This document shows, in pieces, positions 1 through 6,116 of a stretch of 7,540 nt of DNA; within the stretch, counting starts at the first letter, position 1; each line of letters begins with the position of its first letter. Source of the DNA: an uncultured Microbacteriaceae bacterium (GTDB taxonomy: Bacteria; Actinomycetota; Actinomycetes; Actinomycetales; Microbacteriaceae); contig CALUAU010000101.1 of NCBI GenBank assembly GCA_943914115.1, forward strand, positions 1-7,540. The letters are read 5' to 3'. The position numbers and the translations under genes were made by a program. Below the pieces are notes generated by a model. It was not told the DNA's origin, did not search any database, and saw nothing but the letters and a program-made list of their open reading frames with translations.

Positions 1-14
1 CATCCGATCGGATG
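1..14. repeat. 14-bp perfect palindrome at the window edge
   Basis: CATCCGATCGGATG reads the same on both strands. It lies 28 bp beyond the stop codon of the minus-strand lipoprotein gene and could fold as a 5-bp stem with a GATC loop in that transcript. No T-tract follows within the window, so it is not supported as a terminator. The window cuts the element, so its true extent is unknown. It is directly followed by a second small GC palindrome, GCGGCCCGC, at 14-22. Confidence 0.4.
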
Positions 15-42
15 CGGCCCGCAGCAGTTTGGAGTCGGGAGA

Positions 43-630
43 TTACTCGCCAGTGTCTTCGACGGGAGCCTCTTGTTCGGGTTCTTCCGCGGCAGTGGGG
101 GTCGGCGTCTCGCTCGGAACTTCGGTGGGCTTCACCTGGTTGGGGGCGAGGGTCTTGTACTCGTCGAGCACGTTTTCGGGGTTGTCAGCGCCCAGCACCG
201 GCACCTTGATCGTGGCTTCGCTGCCTGCCGCGCTGAAGGTCACCTCGACAGTGTCACCCGAGCGGAACTTGCCGGTCACCAGCTGCGCGCCAGCATCACC
301 GAAACCAACCTTGACCAGGCCCTTGTTCTTGGGGGTGAGAGCAACGGGGATGCTCACGGCCGAGCCACCTGCAACCGACGCCTCAAGGGTTGCGGGAGTT
401 TCCGACTCGGTGACGACACTGAGCACGAGGTTGGCTTCGGTTACCTCTTTGGTGTCGGAATCGACGATGAGCAGCGCATTACGAACCTCGAGGTCGCCAA
501 CCGAGGCGTGGACGCCGTCGCTGGCGGCATATTCCATGGTCGTGCGCTGTGGGCTAATGAGGTTGCAGCCGGTGAGCCCCGCCGCGAGGGCGAGGGCCAG
601 TGCGGATGCGGCGACGGCGCGGAACTTCAC
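43..630 (-). CDS. LpqE-like secreted lipoprotein (195 aa)
   Basis: A predicted lipoprotein anchored on the outer face of the cytoplasmic membrane; its molecular function is unknown. The chosen GTG start at 630 gives a compact signal peptide: a short basic n-region (K2, R4), an Ala/Leu-rich core at about residues 5-17, and the lipobox L-T-G-C with the lipidated Cys at position 22. A GGGAGG ribosome-binding site sits 8 nt upstream. An in-frame GTG at 699 would add 23 residues before the signal peptide and is unlikely. The mature part (about residues 45-165) looks like an all-beta domain with a G-D-L-x-V-x-N-A-L-L segment near its start. The last 30 or so residues are a Pro/Glu/Thr-rich acidic tail, probably disordered. 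The gene is divergent from carD, the arrangement of lpqE and carD in mycobacteria. That synteny, plus size and lipobox, is the basis for the LpqE label; sequence similarity itself is weak by eye. Confidence is high for a lipoprotein and moderate for the LpqE family. Confidence 0.85.
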   Translation of the reverse strand: MKFRAVAASALALALAAGLTGCNLISPQRTTMEYAASDGVHASVGDLEVRNALLIVDSDTKEVTEANLVLSVVTESETPATLEASVAGGSAVSIPVALTPKNKGLVKVGFGDAGAQLVTGKFRSGDTVEVTFSAAGSEATIKVPVLGADNPENVLDEYKTLAPNQVKPTEVPSETPTPTAAEEPEQEAPVEDTGE

Positions 631-638
631 TGCAGGAG

Positions 639-644
639 CCTCCC
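639..644 (-). promoter_or_regulatory. Ribosome-binding site that fixes the lipoprotein start
   Basis: On the minus strand GGGAGG lies 8 nt before the GTG at 630. No comparable purine-rich site precedes the longer GTG start at 699, so this site decides the start. I could not find a convincing -10/-35 pair for this gene in 631-720. Confidence 0.7.
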
Positions 645-784
645 GTAGAAATGTGCGAGCGAGCAACACCTTGATTAACTGCAGCACTCGCTTGGTCACA
701 CATCAGCGTAGCCGATTGTGCCGCCGCTTCGTGTCGTTATCCCCGACTTGGTTCGTCGAGGCGCGGAATCGTAGCACTAATTCG

Positions 785-793
785 TGGTAAAAT
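785..793 (+). promoter_or_regulatory. Predicted extended -10 promoter of carD
   Basis: TGGTAAAAT combines a TGn extension (785-787) with the hexamer TAAAAT (788-793), five of six matches to TATAAT. The predicted transcription start is near 800, giving a leader of about 20 nt that contains little more than the ribosome-binding site. No good -35 hexamer is seen at the expected 16-18 bp distance, which fits an extended -10 promoter. Predicted from sequence only. Confidence 0.55.
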
Positions 794-802
794 TGGCCAC
801 TT

Positions 803-811
803 AGGAAGGAG
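803..811 (+). promoter_or_regulatory. Strong ribosome-binding site of carD
   Basis: AGGAAGGAG, with its core AAGGAG at 806-811, lies 9 nt before the ATG at 821. It is the strongest Shine-Dalgarno site in the window and contrasts with ispDF and cysS downstream, which have none. Confidence 0.8.
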
Positions 812-820
812 ACCCTGTCT

Positions 821-1303
821 ATGAATCTTGAGGTCGGAGAGACCGTTGTCTACCCACACCACGGTGCGGCGACAATCGAAGAAGTCAAGACTCGAGTCAT
901 ACGCGGTGAAGAGGTGACCTTTCTGAAGCTCAACGTTGCGCAGGGCGATCTGACGATCGAGGTCCCCGCGCACAACGTTGAGCTTGTGGGAGTGCGCGAT
1001 GTGATTGACGACGCTGGTCTGCAAGAGGTGTACGACGTGTTGCGTGCACCACTGACTGAAGAGCCCACCAACTGGTCGCGTCGCTACAAGTCAAACCAAG
1101 AGAAGCTCTCGTCGGGCGATGTCATCAAGGTCTCGGAAGTGGTTCGTGACCTCTGGCGTCGCGACCAAGACAAGGGCCTGTCAGCGGGCGAAAAACGGAT
1201 GCTCGCAAAAGCACGCCAGGTGCTTGTCTCCGAGCTCGCGCTCGCGCAAGACACCGACGAAGAGGCTGCAAACGAGCACCTCGACGAAGTGCTCGAGTCG
1301 TAG
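821..1303 (+). CDS. carD: CarD-type RNA polymerase-binding transcription regulator (160 aa)
   Basis: CarD binds the RNA polymerase beta subunit and promoter DNA and stabilises the open complex, especially at rRNA and other housekeeping promoters. The N-terminal RNAP-interaction domain (about residues 1-52) carries V-Y-P-H-H-G-A at 10-16 and R25, the position known in M. tuberculosis CarD for contacting the beta subunit. The helical C-terminal DNA-binding domain contains the near-invariant block P-T-N-W-S-R-R-Y-K (82-90); W85 is the residue that inserts into the minor groove at the upstream edge of the bubble. G-L-S-A-G-E-K-R-M-L follows in the C-terminal helices. The length matches the mycobacterial protein (about 162 aa). 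The ATG start is supported by a strong ribosome-binding site. It is the first gene of the plus-strand cluster and is divergent from the lipoprotein gene. Residues 143-160 form an acidic tail. The identification is firm. Confidence 0.97.
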   Translation: MNLEVGETVVYPHHGAATIEEVKTRVIRGEEVTFLKLNVAQGDLTIEVPAHNVELVGVRDVIDDAGLQEVYDVLRAPLTEEPTNWSRRYKSNQEKLSSGDVIKVSEVVRDLWRRDQDKGLSAGEKRMLAKARQVLVSELALAQDTDEEAANEHLDEVLES

Positions 1304-1347
1304 CCACTCGTTGACTCAAGCACTGCTTCAACGCTGTACAGCTGCTC

Positions 1348-1353
1348 TATAAA
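1348..1353 (+). promoter_or_regulatory. Possible internal -10 element before ispDF
   Basis: TATAAA ends 10 nt before the GTG at 1364. Transcription starting 7-10 nt after the hexamer would give an mRNA with a leader of 0-4 nt. The ispDF start has no Shine-Dalgarno sequence, which fits leaderless or near-leaderless initiation. The -35 region is weak (CTTCAA at 1326-1331). A good TTGACT at 1311-1316 is 31 bp away, too far to pair with it. Confidence 0.4.
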
Positions 1354-1363
1354 TCGGGCCTTC

Positions 1364-2593
1364 GTGAATCAAGTGCACGTTCAATCCGAATCGCAACGAC
1401 CACCGCGCACCGGCGTGGTGGTCGTTGCTGCTGGCAGCGGTAGTCGCCTGGCCGCTGGGATACCCAAAGCATTCGTACCGCTTGCCGGTGAGCCAATGCT
1501 GACGCACACTCTGCGGGGGCTGCGACAGCTGCCCGGTCGCCTGGCGGTAACGATCTCGACACCACCCCGAAACTCCGAGCTTGCCGCTTTGACACAGCAG
1601 CTGGCCGCAGACGCGCTAGCGCCGCTGGGGGAGCGGCTCGAATCACTATCGGTGGTTGATGGCGGTGCCAGCCGAACCGAATCTGTCGCGCTCGCCCTGG
1701 CACAGCTACCCGAATGCGATGTGATCCTTGTGCACGATGCCGCCCGCGCGCTCACCCCCGCATCGCTGATCGCCGAAGTGGCAGGCGCGGTGCGTGCGAC
1801 GGGTCTGGGTATCATCCCGGTGCTACCGGTTGTCGACACCGTTAAAGAAGTATCCGGTGACGGACTAGTGCTCAGCACCCCCGACCGCTCGACGCTGCGG
1901 GCAGTGCAAACTCCGCAGGGGTTCCCGGCGGCCGCGCTGCGCGAAGCCTACCGCCTAGCCGACAACGAATCGGCAACTGATGACGCCGGCACGTTCGCGC
2001 AGGCTGGAGGGCGGGTGCAGACCATCACCGGGTCGCCGCTGGCGTTCAAAGTGACCACACAAGCCGACCTTGCCCGCGCTGAGCAGCTGCTCGCGCATCC
2101 CGAAACTGCGGGGCACCCGCTTGCGGAACTTCGTGTGGGTGTCGGCACCGATGTGCACGCATTTGCTGCCGATTGCGAGTGCTGGCTTGCCGGGCTACAC
2201 TTTCGCGACGAACCCGGGCTCTCTGGTCATTCCGACGGGGATGCGGCGGCACACGCCATTGTGGACGCGCTGCTTGGCGCGGCCGGGCTCGGAACTATCG
2301 GCACGCGTTTCGGTACCGCCGACCCCCGCTATGCGGGAGCAAGCGGTGAGGTGTTCTTGCGGGCCACGGTTGAACTGCTCGCCGAAGCCGGATGGCGGCC
2401 ACTCAACGCATCCGTGCAGGTGGTGTGCCGTCGGCCACGATTCGGCGACCGGATCTTCGAAGCCGGGCGGGTGCTCAGCGAATATGTGGGCGCGCCGGTA
2501 TCGGTTTCGGCCACCACCAGTGACGGACTCGGGTTTACCGGACGCACCGAGGGCGTGTTCGCGGTTGCCGTTGCCGCCATCACACGCATTTAG
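1364..2593 (+). CDS. ispDF: Bifunctional IspD-IspF fusion, MEP isoprenoid pathway (409 aa)
   Basis: One polypeptide with two non-consecutive MEP-pathway activities. The IspD half (about residues 16-245) makes CDP-methylerythritol from MEP and CTP. The IspF half (about 256-409) cyclises the phosphorylated product to MEcPP, releasing CMP. The IspD half shows A-A-G-S-G-S-R with R28, P-K at 34-35, V-H-D-A-A-R at 123-128, D-T-V-K at 158-161, R175, T-P-Q-G-F at 183-187 and K229 in the final substrate loop. The IspF half keeps the divalent-metal ligands D263, H265 and H297, the H-S-D-G-D loop at 289-293 and the G-F-T-G-R-x-E-G block near the end. Odd point: the conserved G-D-I-G motif reads G-T-I-G, with T311 where E. 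coli IspF has D56, and the following F-P-D-T-D-P loop is F-G-T-A-D-P. The GTG start (another GTG is 3 codons later) has no Shine-Dalgarno site, so the exact start is uncertain. The gene lies 60 bp after carD. Confidence 0.94.
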   Translation: MNQVHVQSESQRPPRTGVVVVAAGSGSRLAAGIPKAFVPLAGEPMLTHTLRGLRQLPGRLAVTISTPPRNSELAALTQQLAADALAPLGERLESLSVVDGGASRTESVALALAQLPECDVILVHDAARALTPASLIAEVAGAVRATGLGIIPVLPVVDTVKEVSGDGLVLSTPDRSTLRAVQTPQGFPAAALREAYRLADNESATDDAGTFAQAGGRVQTITGSPLAFKVTTQADLARAEQLLAHPETAGHPLAELRVGVGTDVHAFAADCECWLAGLHFRDEPGLSGHSDGDAAAHAIVDALLGAAGLGTIGTRFGTADPRYAGASGEVFLRATVELLAEAGWRPLNASVQVVCRRPRFGDRIFEAGRVLSEYVGAPVSVSATTSDGLGFTGRTEGVFAVAVAAITRI

Positions 2594-2607
2594 CGCGGTT
2601 GCTCGCG

Positions 2608-2626
2608 TGGGTGATGGTCGCACCCA
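2608..2626 (+). repeat. 6-bp inverted repeat just upstream of the cysS -10
   Basis: TGGGTG (2608-2613) and CACCCA (2621-2626) are perfect inverted copies separated by 7 nt. They occupy the stretch where the -35 region of the predicted cysS promoter would lie and end 2 bp before its -10 hexamer. It could be an operator or a small hairpin at the end of the ispDF transcript; it lacks a T-tract and is too short to be a convincing terminator. Confidence 0.35.
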
Positions 2627-2628
2627 AG

Positions 2629-2634
2629 TAGACT
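2629..2634 (+). promoter_or_regulatory. Predicted -10 element of a leaderless cysS transcript
   Basis: TAGACT fits the actinobacterial TANNNT -10 pattern. Its last base is separated from the GTG at 2642 by exactly 7 nt, so transcription would begin at or next to the start codon. No Shine-Dalgarno sequence precedes cysS and no clear -35 is seen. It suggests that cysS can be transcribed apart from ispDF. Confidence 0.5.
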
Positions 2635-2641
2635 CGGCTGC

Positions 2642-4066
2642 GTGATGCAACGCCTATATGACACCCGCCAGCAGCAACTCGTTGACTTCACGCCCCTGAA
2701 TGAGGGCGTAGTAACGATGTATGTCTGTGGGCCGACCGTGCAATCAGCTCCGCATGTTGGGCACCTGCGGTCGGCGCTGGTGTACGACCAGATTCGACGC
2801 TGGTTTGAACGCACCGGGCTGCGAGTGGTGCTCGTGCGCAATGTCACCGATATCGACGACAAGACCCTCGCGAACGCCACCGAACACGAACCCTGGTGGG
2901 CGCTCGCATACCGGGTTGAGGGCGAGTTCAACGCGGCCTACCACACCCTGCGCGTGCTGCCACCCACCTACGAACCGCGCGCAACCGCATCCATCCCAGA
3001 AATGCAAGCGATCATCACCCGACTCATTGAGCGCGGGCATGCCTACCCGGCCGAGGACGGCTCGGGTGACGTGTACTTCGACACCGCGAGTTGGTCGAGC
3101 TACGGCGAACTCACCCATCAACAGATTGGCGATATGGAAGCCGGCGACGGGCCCGTGCGCGCCAAACGCTCACCGCAAGACTTCGCGCTGTGGAAGGGCC
3201 ACAAACCCAACGAACCTGAGTCGGCGACGTGGGACTCGCCCTGGGGAAGCGGCCGGCCCGGCTGGCATATCGAATGCTCGGCAATGTCGACGAAATACCT
3301 CGGCAGCGAGTTTGACCTGCACGGCGGCGGCCGCGATCTACGCTTTCCACACCACGAAAATGAACTCGCTCAATCGCGCGCCGCGGGCGACGGGTTTGCT
3401 CGCCACTGGCTGCACAACGGGCTGGTTTCGCTCGGTGGCACCAAGATGTCAAAATCGGTAGGGAACGTGGTGTCAGCGCAGCAATTGCTTCACGAACGCC
3501 GCCCCATCGTCGCGCGCTATTTGCTCGGATCAGCACATTACCGCTCGACCATCGAACTTTCAGATGACGCCTACCGCGAAGCCGAGGCAGCATTCGCGCG
3601 CATCGAAGGATTTTTAGCACGCGCCGGACGGGCCGGAGCCGACCTGAGCCCCCGAGAATCACTGCGTACCGTCGATAGTGCAGTGCCCGACGCTTTTACC
3701 GCCGCGATGCTCGACGACTTCGGGGTGCCGCAGGCAGTGGCGGCGATTCACGAAGCCGTCACCGCCGGTAACCAAGCCCTCGACGCCGGAAACTCCGACG
3801 CGGGCGCGAAGCTCGCGCTGCAGGTGCGGATCATGCTGGATGTGCTCGGCTGCGACCCGTATGCGGAAGAATGGGCGGATGCATCCGCGAACAGCGACTC
3901 GACCCTCACGGCCCTTGACACCCTGGTGCGTTCGCTACTCGAACAGCGCGCCCAGGCCCGCACCGATAAAGACTGGGCCACTGCCGATCGAATTCGCGAC
4001 TCGCTCGCAGCTGCAGGAATCAACGTCGAAGACACCCCCAACGGGGCACACTGGAGCGTGAACTGA
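2642..4066 (+). CDS. cysS: Cysteinyl-tRNA synthetase (474 aa)
   Basis: A cytoplasmic class I synthetase that activates cysteine with ATP and charges tRNA-Cys. The Rossmann catalytic domain has the HIGH-type motif H-V-G-H at 38-41 and the KMSKS loop at 268-272. The cysteine-binding zinc site is complete: C29, C212, H237 and E241, matching the E. coli ligands C28, C209, H234 and E238. G-W-H-I-E-C-S-A-M surrounds C212. The C-terminal helical anticodon-binding part ends with the usual D-W-x-x-A-D-x-I-R-D-x-L-x-x-x-G-I segment. The full 474-residue length argues against the shorter paralogue MshC of mycothiol synthesis. Translation can begin at GTG 2642 or at the adjacent ATG 2645; both lack a Shine-Dalgarno site. 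The predicted -10 favours GTG 2642 as the first codon of a leaderless mRNA. The stop codon overlaps the rlmB start by one base, so the two genes are surely co-transcribed and probably translationally coupled. Confidence 0.97.
   Translation: MMQRLYDTRQQQLVDFTPLNEGVVTMYVCGPTVQSAPHVGHLRSALVYDQIRRWFERTGLRVVLVRNVTDIDDKTLANATEHEPWWALAYRVEGEFNAAYHTLRVLPPTYEPRATASIPEMQAIITRLIERGHAYPAEDGSGDVYFDTASWSSYGELTHQQIGDMEAGDGPVRAKRSPQDFALWKGHKPNEPESATWDSPWGSGRPGWHIECSAMSTKYLGSEFDLHGGGRDLRFPHHENELAQSRAAGDGFARHWLHNGLVSLGGTKMSKSVGNVVSAQQLLHERRPIVARYLLGSAHYRSTIELSDDAYREAEAAFARIEGFLARAGRAGADLSPRESLRTVDSAVPDAFTAAMLDDFGVPQAVAAIHEAVTAGNQALDAGNSDAGAKLALQVRIMLDVLGCDPYAEEWADASANSDSTLTALDTLVRSLLEQRAQARTDKDWATADRIRDSLAAAGINVEDTPNGAHWSVN
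4053..4056 (+). promoter_or_regulatory. Ribosome-binding site of rlmB inside cysS
   Basis: GGAG lies 9 nt before the rlmB ATG at 4066, within the last codons of cysS. Together with the TGATG stop/start overlap it supports translational coupling of the two genes. Confidence 0.55.
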
Positions 4067-5010
4067 TGAGCAACACTGGCAAAAAAGGCAAGCCCCGCAA
4101 AGGCACCGGCGGCCACGGCCGCAAGGCGCTCGAAGGTCGCGGCCCAACTCCGCGGGCCGAAGACCGCCACTGGGCCAAAGATCGCCGCCGCCGCGCGGCA
4201 GCCGAAGCGAAAGAGCGAGCCAAAGCACGTCCGCAGCGGCGACGCCCGGCCATGCCCGACGGCGCCGAACTCGTGACCGGACGCAACGCGGCGGTCGAAG
4301 CGTTGCGCGCCCAGATCCCGGCAACCACGGTTTATGTGGCCCAGCACATCGAGGTTGATGACCGCATTCGCGAAATTGTGCAGCTGGCTGCCAAACGCAA
4401 TATCCCAATGCTCGAAATCACCCGCCCCGAACTTGACCGGATGGTGCCGTTTGACACCATCCATCAGGGGGTGGCGATTAAGGTGCCCGCCTACGAGTAC
4501 GCCGACCCGGTGACCCTGCTACAGGATGCGATTTCGCGCGCCCAGGTGCCGCTGTTCGTGGCACTCGACGGCGTTACCGACCCCCGCAACCTCGGCGCCA
4601 TCGTGCGCTCGACCGCAGCGTTTGGTGGTCAGGGCGTGATCGTGCCGCAGCGTCGCTCGGCGGGGATGACTGCCGCGGCCTGGCGCACCTCGGCTGGTGC
4701 GGCAGCGCGGCTTCCGGTGGCGCTCGCGGGCAACCTCAACAACACCATCGCCGACTTCAAACGCGCCGGGGTGTTCGTGATTGGGCTCGATGGTGGCGGA
4801 GATGTGCAGCTGCCGGGGCTCGACCTCGCGACCTCACCGCTGCTGATCGTTGTTGGTTCGGAGGGCAAGGGGCTTTCGCGACTCACCGCAGAGCTATGCG
4901 ACGCCATCGTGTCGATTCCGATCGATTCGGCCACCGAATCGTTGAACGCGGGAATCGCCACCTCGGTTGCACTCTACGAGGTGTCTCGACTTCGCGCCGC
5001 TGCCGAGTAG
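4066..5010 (+). CDS. rlmB: SpoU/TrmH-family 23S rRNA 2'-O-ribose methyltransferase, RlmB type (314 aa)
   Basis: An SPOUT-class enzyme that uses S-adenosylmethionine to methylate a ribose 2'-OH; the RlmB family modifies the guanosine equivalent to G2251 of E. coli 23S rRNA. Three parts are visible. Residues 1-62 are a Lys/Arg-rich, probably disordered extension absent from E. coli RlmB (about 243 aa). Residues 66-140 are the substrate-binding domain, opening with the family-typical E-L-V-T-G-R-N-A-A-V-E-A-L. The C-terminal half is the knotted catalytic domain: motif 1, L-D-G-V-T-D-P-R-N-L-G-A-I-V-R (167-181) with catalytic-type R181; motif 2, V-V-G-S-E-G-K-G-L (262-270); and motif 3, I-P-I-D-S-A-T-E-S-L-N-A-G-I-A (284-298), where S292, L293 and N294 are typical. 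The ATG overlaps the cysS stop. The gene ends 9 bp from the stop of the convergent ABC gene. Exact target nucleotide is inferred from the family. Confidence 0.93.
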   Translation: MSNTGKKGKPRKGTGGHGRKALEGRGPTPRAEDRHWAKDRRRRAAAEAKERAKARPQRRRPAMPDGAELVTGRNAAVEALRAQIPATTVYVAQHIEVDDRIREIVQLAAKRNIPMLEITRPELDRMVPFDTIHQGVAIKVPAYEYADPVTLLQDAISRAQVPLFVALDGVTDPRNLGAIVRSTAAFGGQGVIVPQRRSAGMTAAAWRTSAGAAARLPVALAGNLNNTIADFKRAGVFVIGLDGGGDVQLPGLDLATSPLLIVVGSEGKGLSRLTAELCDAIVSIPIDSATESLNAGIATSVALYEVSRLRAAAE

Positions 5011-5019
5011 CGAACGCGG

Positions 5020-6108
5020 CTAGCTGGCGGGGGAGACCCGGTCGCCGGTTTCGGCATCAAAAAGATGCACCCGCTCGGGGGCGATGCCGATACGCACCGT
5101 GGCACCGCGCTCGGGGTGGTCGCGGCCCGTGCGGCGCACCACCACATCGATGGGCGCTGCGCCGGGCCCACCCAACTGCGCCTGGCCGTACAGATAGGCA
5201 ACGGAACCAAGCTCTTCAACAATGTCGACCGTGAAGTAGGCGCCGGGCTCGTCGGCCGCAACAATTCCGAAATCTTCTGGTCGCACCCCGGCCCGCACCG
5301 GCCCGTCAGTGTGACCGGCCGGCAGCGGCACCGATGCATCCCCAAACTTGAGGGCACCGCCGCTGATCTCGGTGCTCCACACGCTCATCGCCGGCGAGCC
5401 GATAAACCGACCGACGAACTCGTTGGCGGGATGATCGTAGAGTTCTCGCGGCGTGCCAAGCTGCTGCAACTGGCCATCATTGAGCACCGCGATGCGGTGT
5501 CCCATGGTCATCGCCTCGGTCTGGTCGTGCGTGACATACACCGTGGTGGTGCCGAGTTCGCGCTGCAGCGAAGTGATCTGGGCGCGGGTTTGCACGCGCA
5601 GTTTCGCATCCAGGTTCGACAGTGGCTCGTCCATCAAAAACACCTGCGGGCGGCGCACGATCGCGCGGCCCATAGCCACGCGCTGGCGCTGACCACCCGA
5701 AAGGTCCGAAGGCTGCCGGTCGAGGAGGTCTTCAAGATCAAGCATCTTGGCCACCTCGCGCACACGCGCCTCAATCTCGGCCTTCGGAGTTTTGCGAGTG
5801 CGCAGCCCAAACCCCATATTGTTCGCCACTGTCATATGCGGGTACAGCGCGTAGTTTTGGAACACCATCGCGATATCGCGATTTTCGGGGGCGGTGTCGG
5901 TGACGTTCTGATCGCCGACAAAAATTTCGCCCTCATCCACCGGGTCGAGACCGGCAAGCATGCGCAGCGTAGTCGACTTGCCGCATCCCGACGGGCCAAC
6001 CAACACGAGAAACTCGCCGTCGGCAATTTCAAGATCGAGTGCATCCACGGCGTTTTCATTCGCGCCGGGGAAGCGGCGGGTTACGCCTTTGAACGTCACT
6101 GCAGCCAT
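5020..6108 (-). CDS. ugpC: ABC-transporter ATPase, UgpC/MsmK/MalK type (362 aa)
   Basis: The ATP-hydrolysing subunit of a carbohydrate-type (CUT1) importer, attached to the cytoplasmic side of the membrane. The nucleotide-binding domain is complete: Walker A G-P-S-G-C-G-K-S-T at 38-46, Q-loop Q84, signature L-S-G-G-Q at 136-140, Walker B V-F-L-M-D-E at 156-161, D-loop S-N-L-D at 164-167 and switch H194. The C-terminal regulatory part (about 235-362) has the MalK-like signatures N-E-F-V-G-R-F-I-G, a V-R-P-E-D-F segment at 275-280, and an ending that matches TOBE domains. No permease or solute-binding protein gene is adjacent, so it is probably a shared ATPase serving several sugar or glycerol-phosphate importers, as MsmK does in other Gram-positive bacteria. 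The substrate cannot be read from this subunit. The ATG at 6108 has no Shine-Dalgarno site. The family is secure; the ugpC symbol is a conventional label. Confidence 0.93.
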   Translation of the reverse strand: MAAVTFKGVTRRFPGANENAVDALDLEIADGEFLVLVGPSGCGKSTTLRMLAGLDPVDEGEIFVGDQNVTDTAPENRDIAMVFQNYALYPHMTVANNMGFGLRTRKTPKAEIEARVREVAKMLDLEDLLDRQPSDLSGGQRQRVAMGRAIVRRPQVFLMDEPLSNLDAKLRVQTRAQITSLQRELGTTTVYVTHDQTEAMTMGHRIAVLNDGQLQQLGTPRELYDHPANEFVGRFIGSPAMSVWSTEISGGALKFGDASVPLPAGHTDGPVRAGVRPEDFGIVAADEPGAYFTVDIVEELGSVAYLYGQAQLGGPGAAPIDVVVRRTGRDHPERGATVRIGIAPERVHLFDAETGDRVSPAS

Positions 6109-6116
6109 AGGGATAC

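Noticed and set aside
43..699. The longer lipoprotein start at GTG 699
   Set aside because: It would put 23 extra residues before the signal peptide and has no ribosome-binding site, whereas GTG 630 has a good one at 8 nt.
29..790. A 253-codon plus-strand open frame opposite the lipoprotein gene
   Set aside because: It is antisense to a gene with a clear signal peptide, lipobox and ribosome-binding site. Its protein is Ser/Thr/Arg-rich with no domain, as expected of a GC-rich shadow frame.
1311..1353. TTGACT (1311-1316) paired with TATAAA (1348-1353) as a standard promoter
   Set aside because: The spacer is 31 bp, far beyond the 16-19 bp a housekeeping sigma factor tolerates.
2721..3461. 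A 246-codon plus-strand frame inside cysS
   Set aside because: Lies wholly within the intact cysS in another frame and has biased low-complexity composition.
3876..3889. Palindrome GCGGATGCATCCGC inside cysS as a regulatory site
   Set aside because: It lies within coding sequence of a conserved gene and is built from GGATGC/GCATCC, which recur singly at other places in this window, so it is probably composition-driven.
2642..4066. MshC (mycothiol cysteine ligase) instead of CysS
   Set aside because: The 474-residue length with a full C-terminal tRNA-binding region and the position between ispDF and rlmB fit CysS; MshC is shorter.
3748..4464. A 238-codon minus-strand frame across the cysS/rlmB junction
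   Set aside because: Antisense to two genes with strong family motifs; its Ala/Phe/Arg-rich product resembles no family I know.
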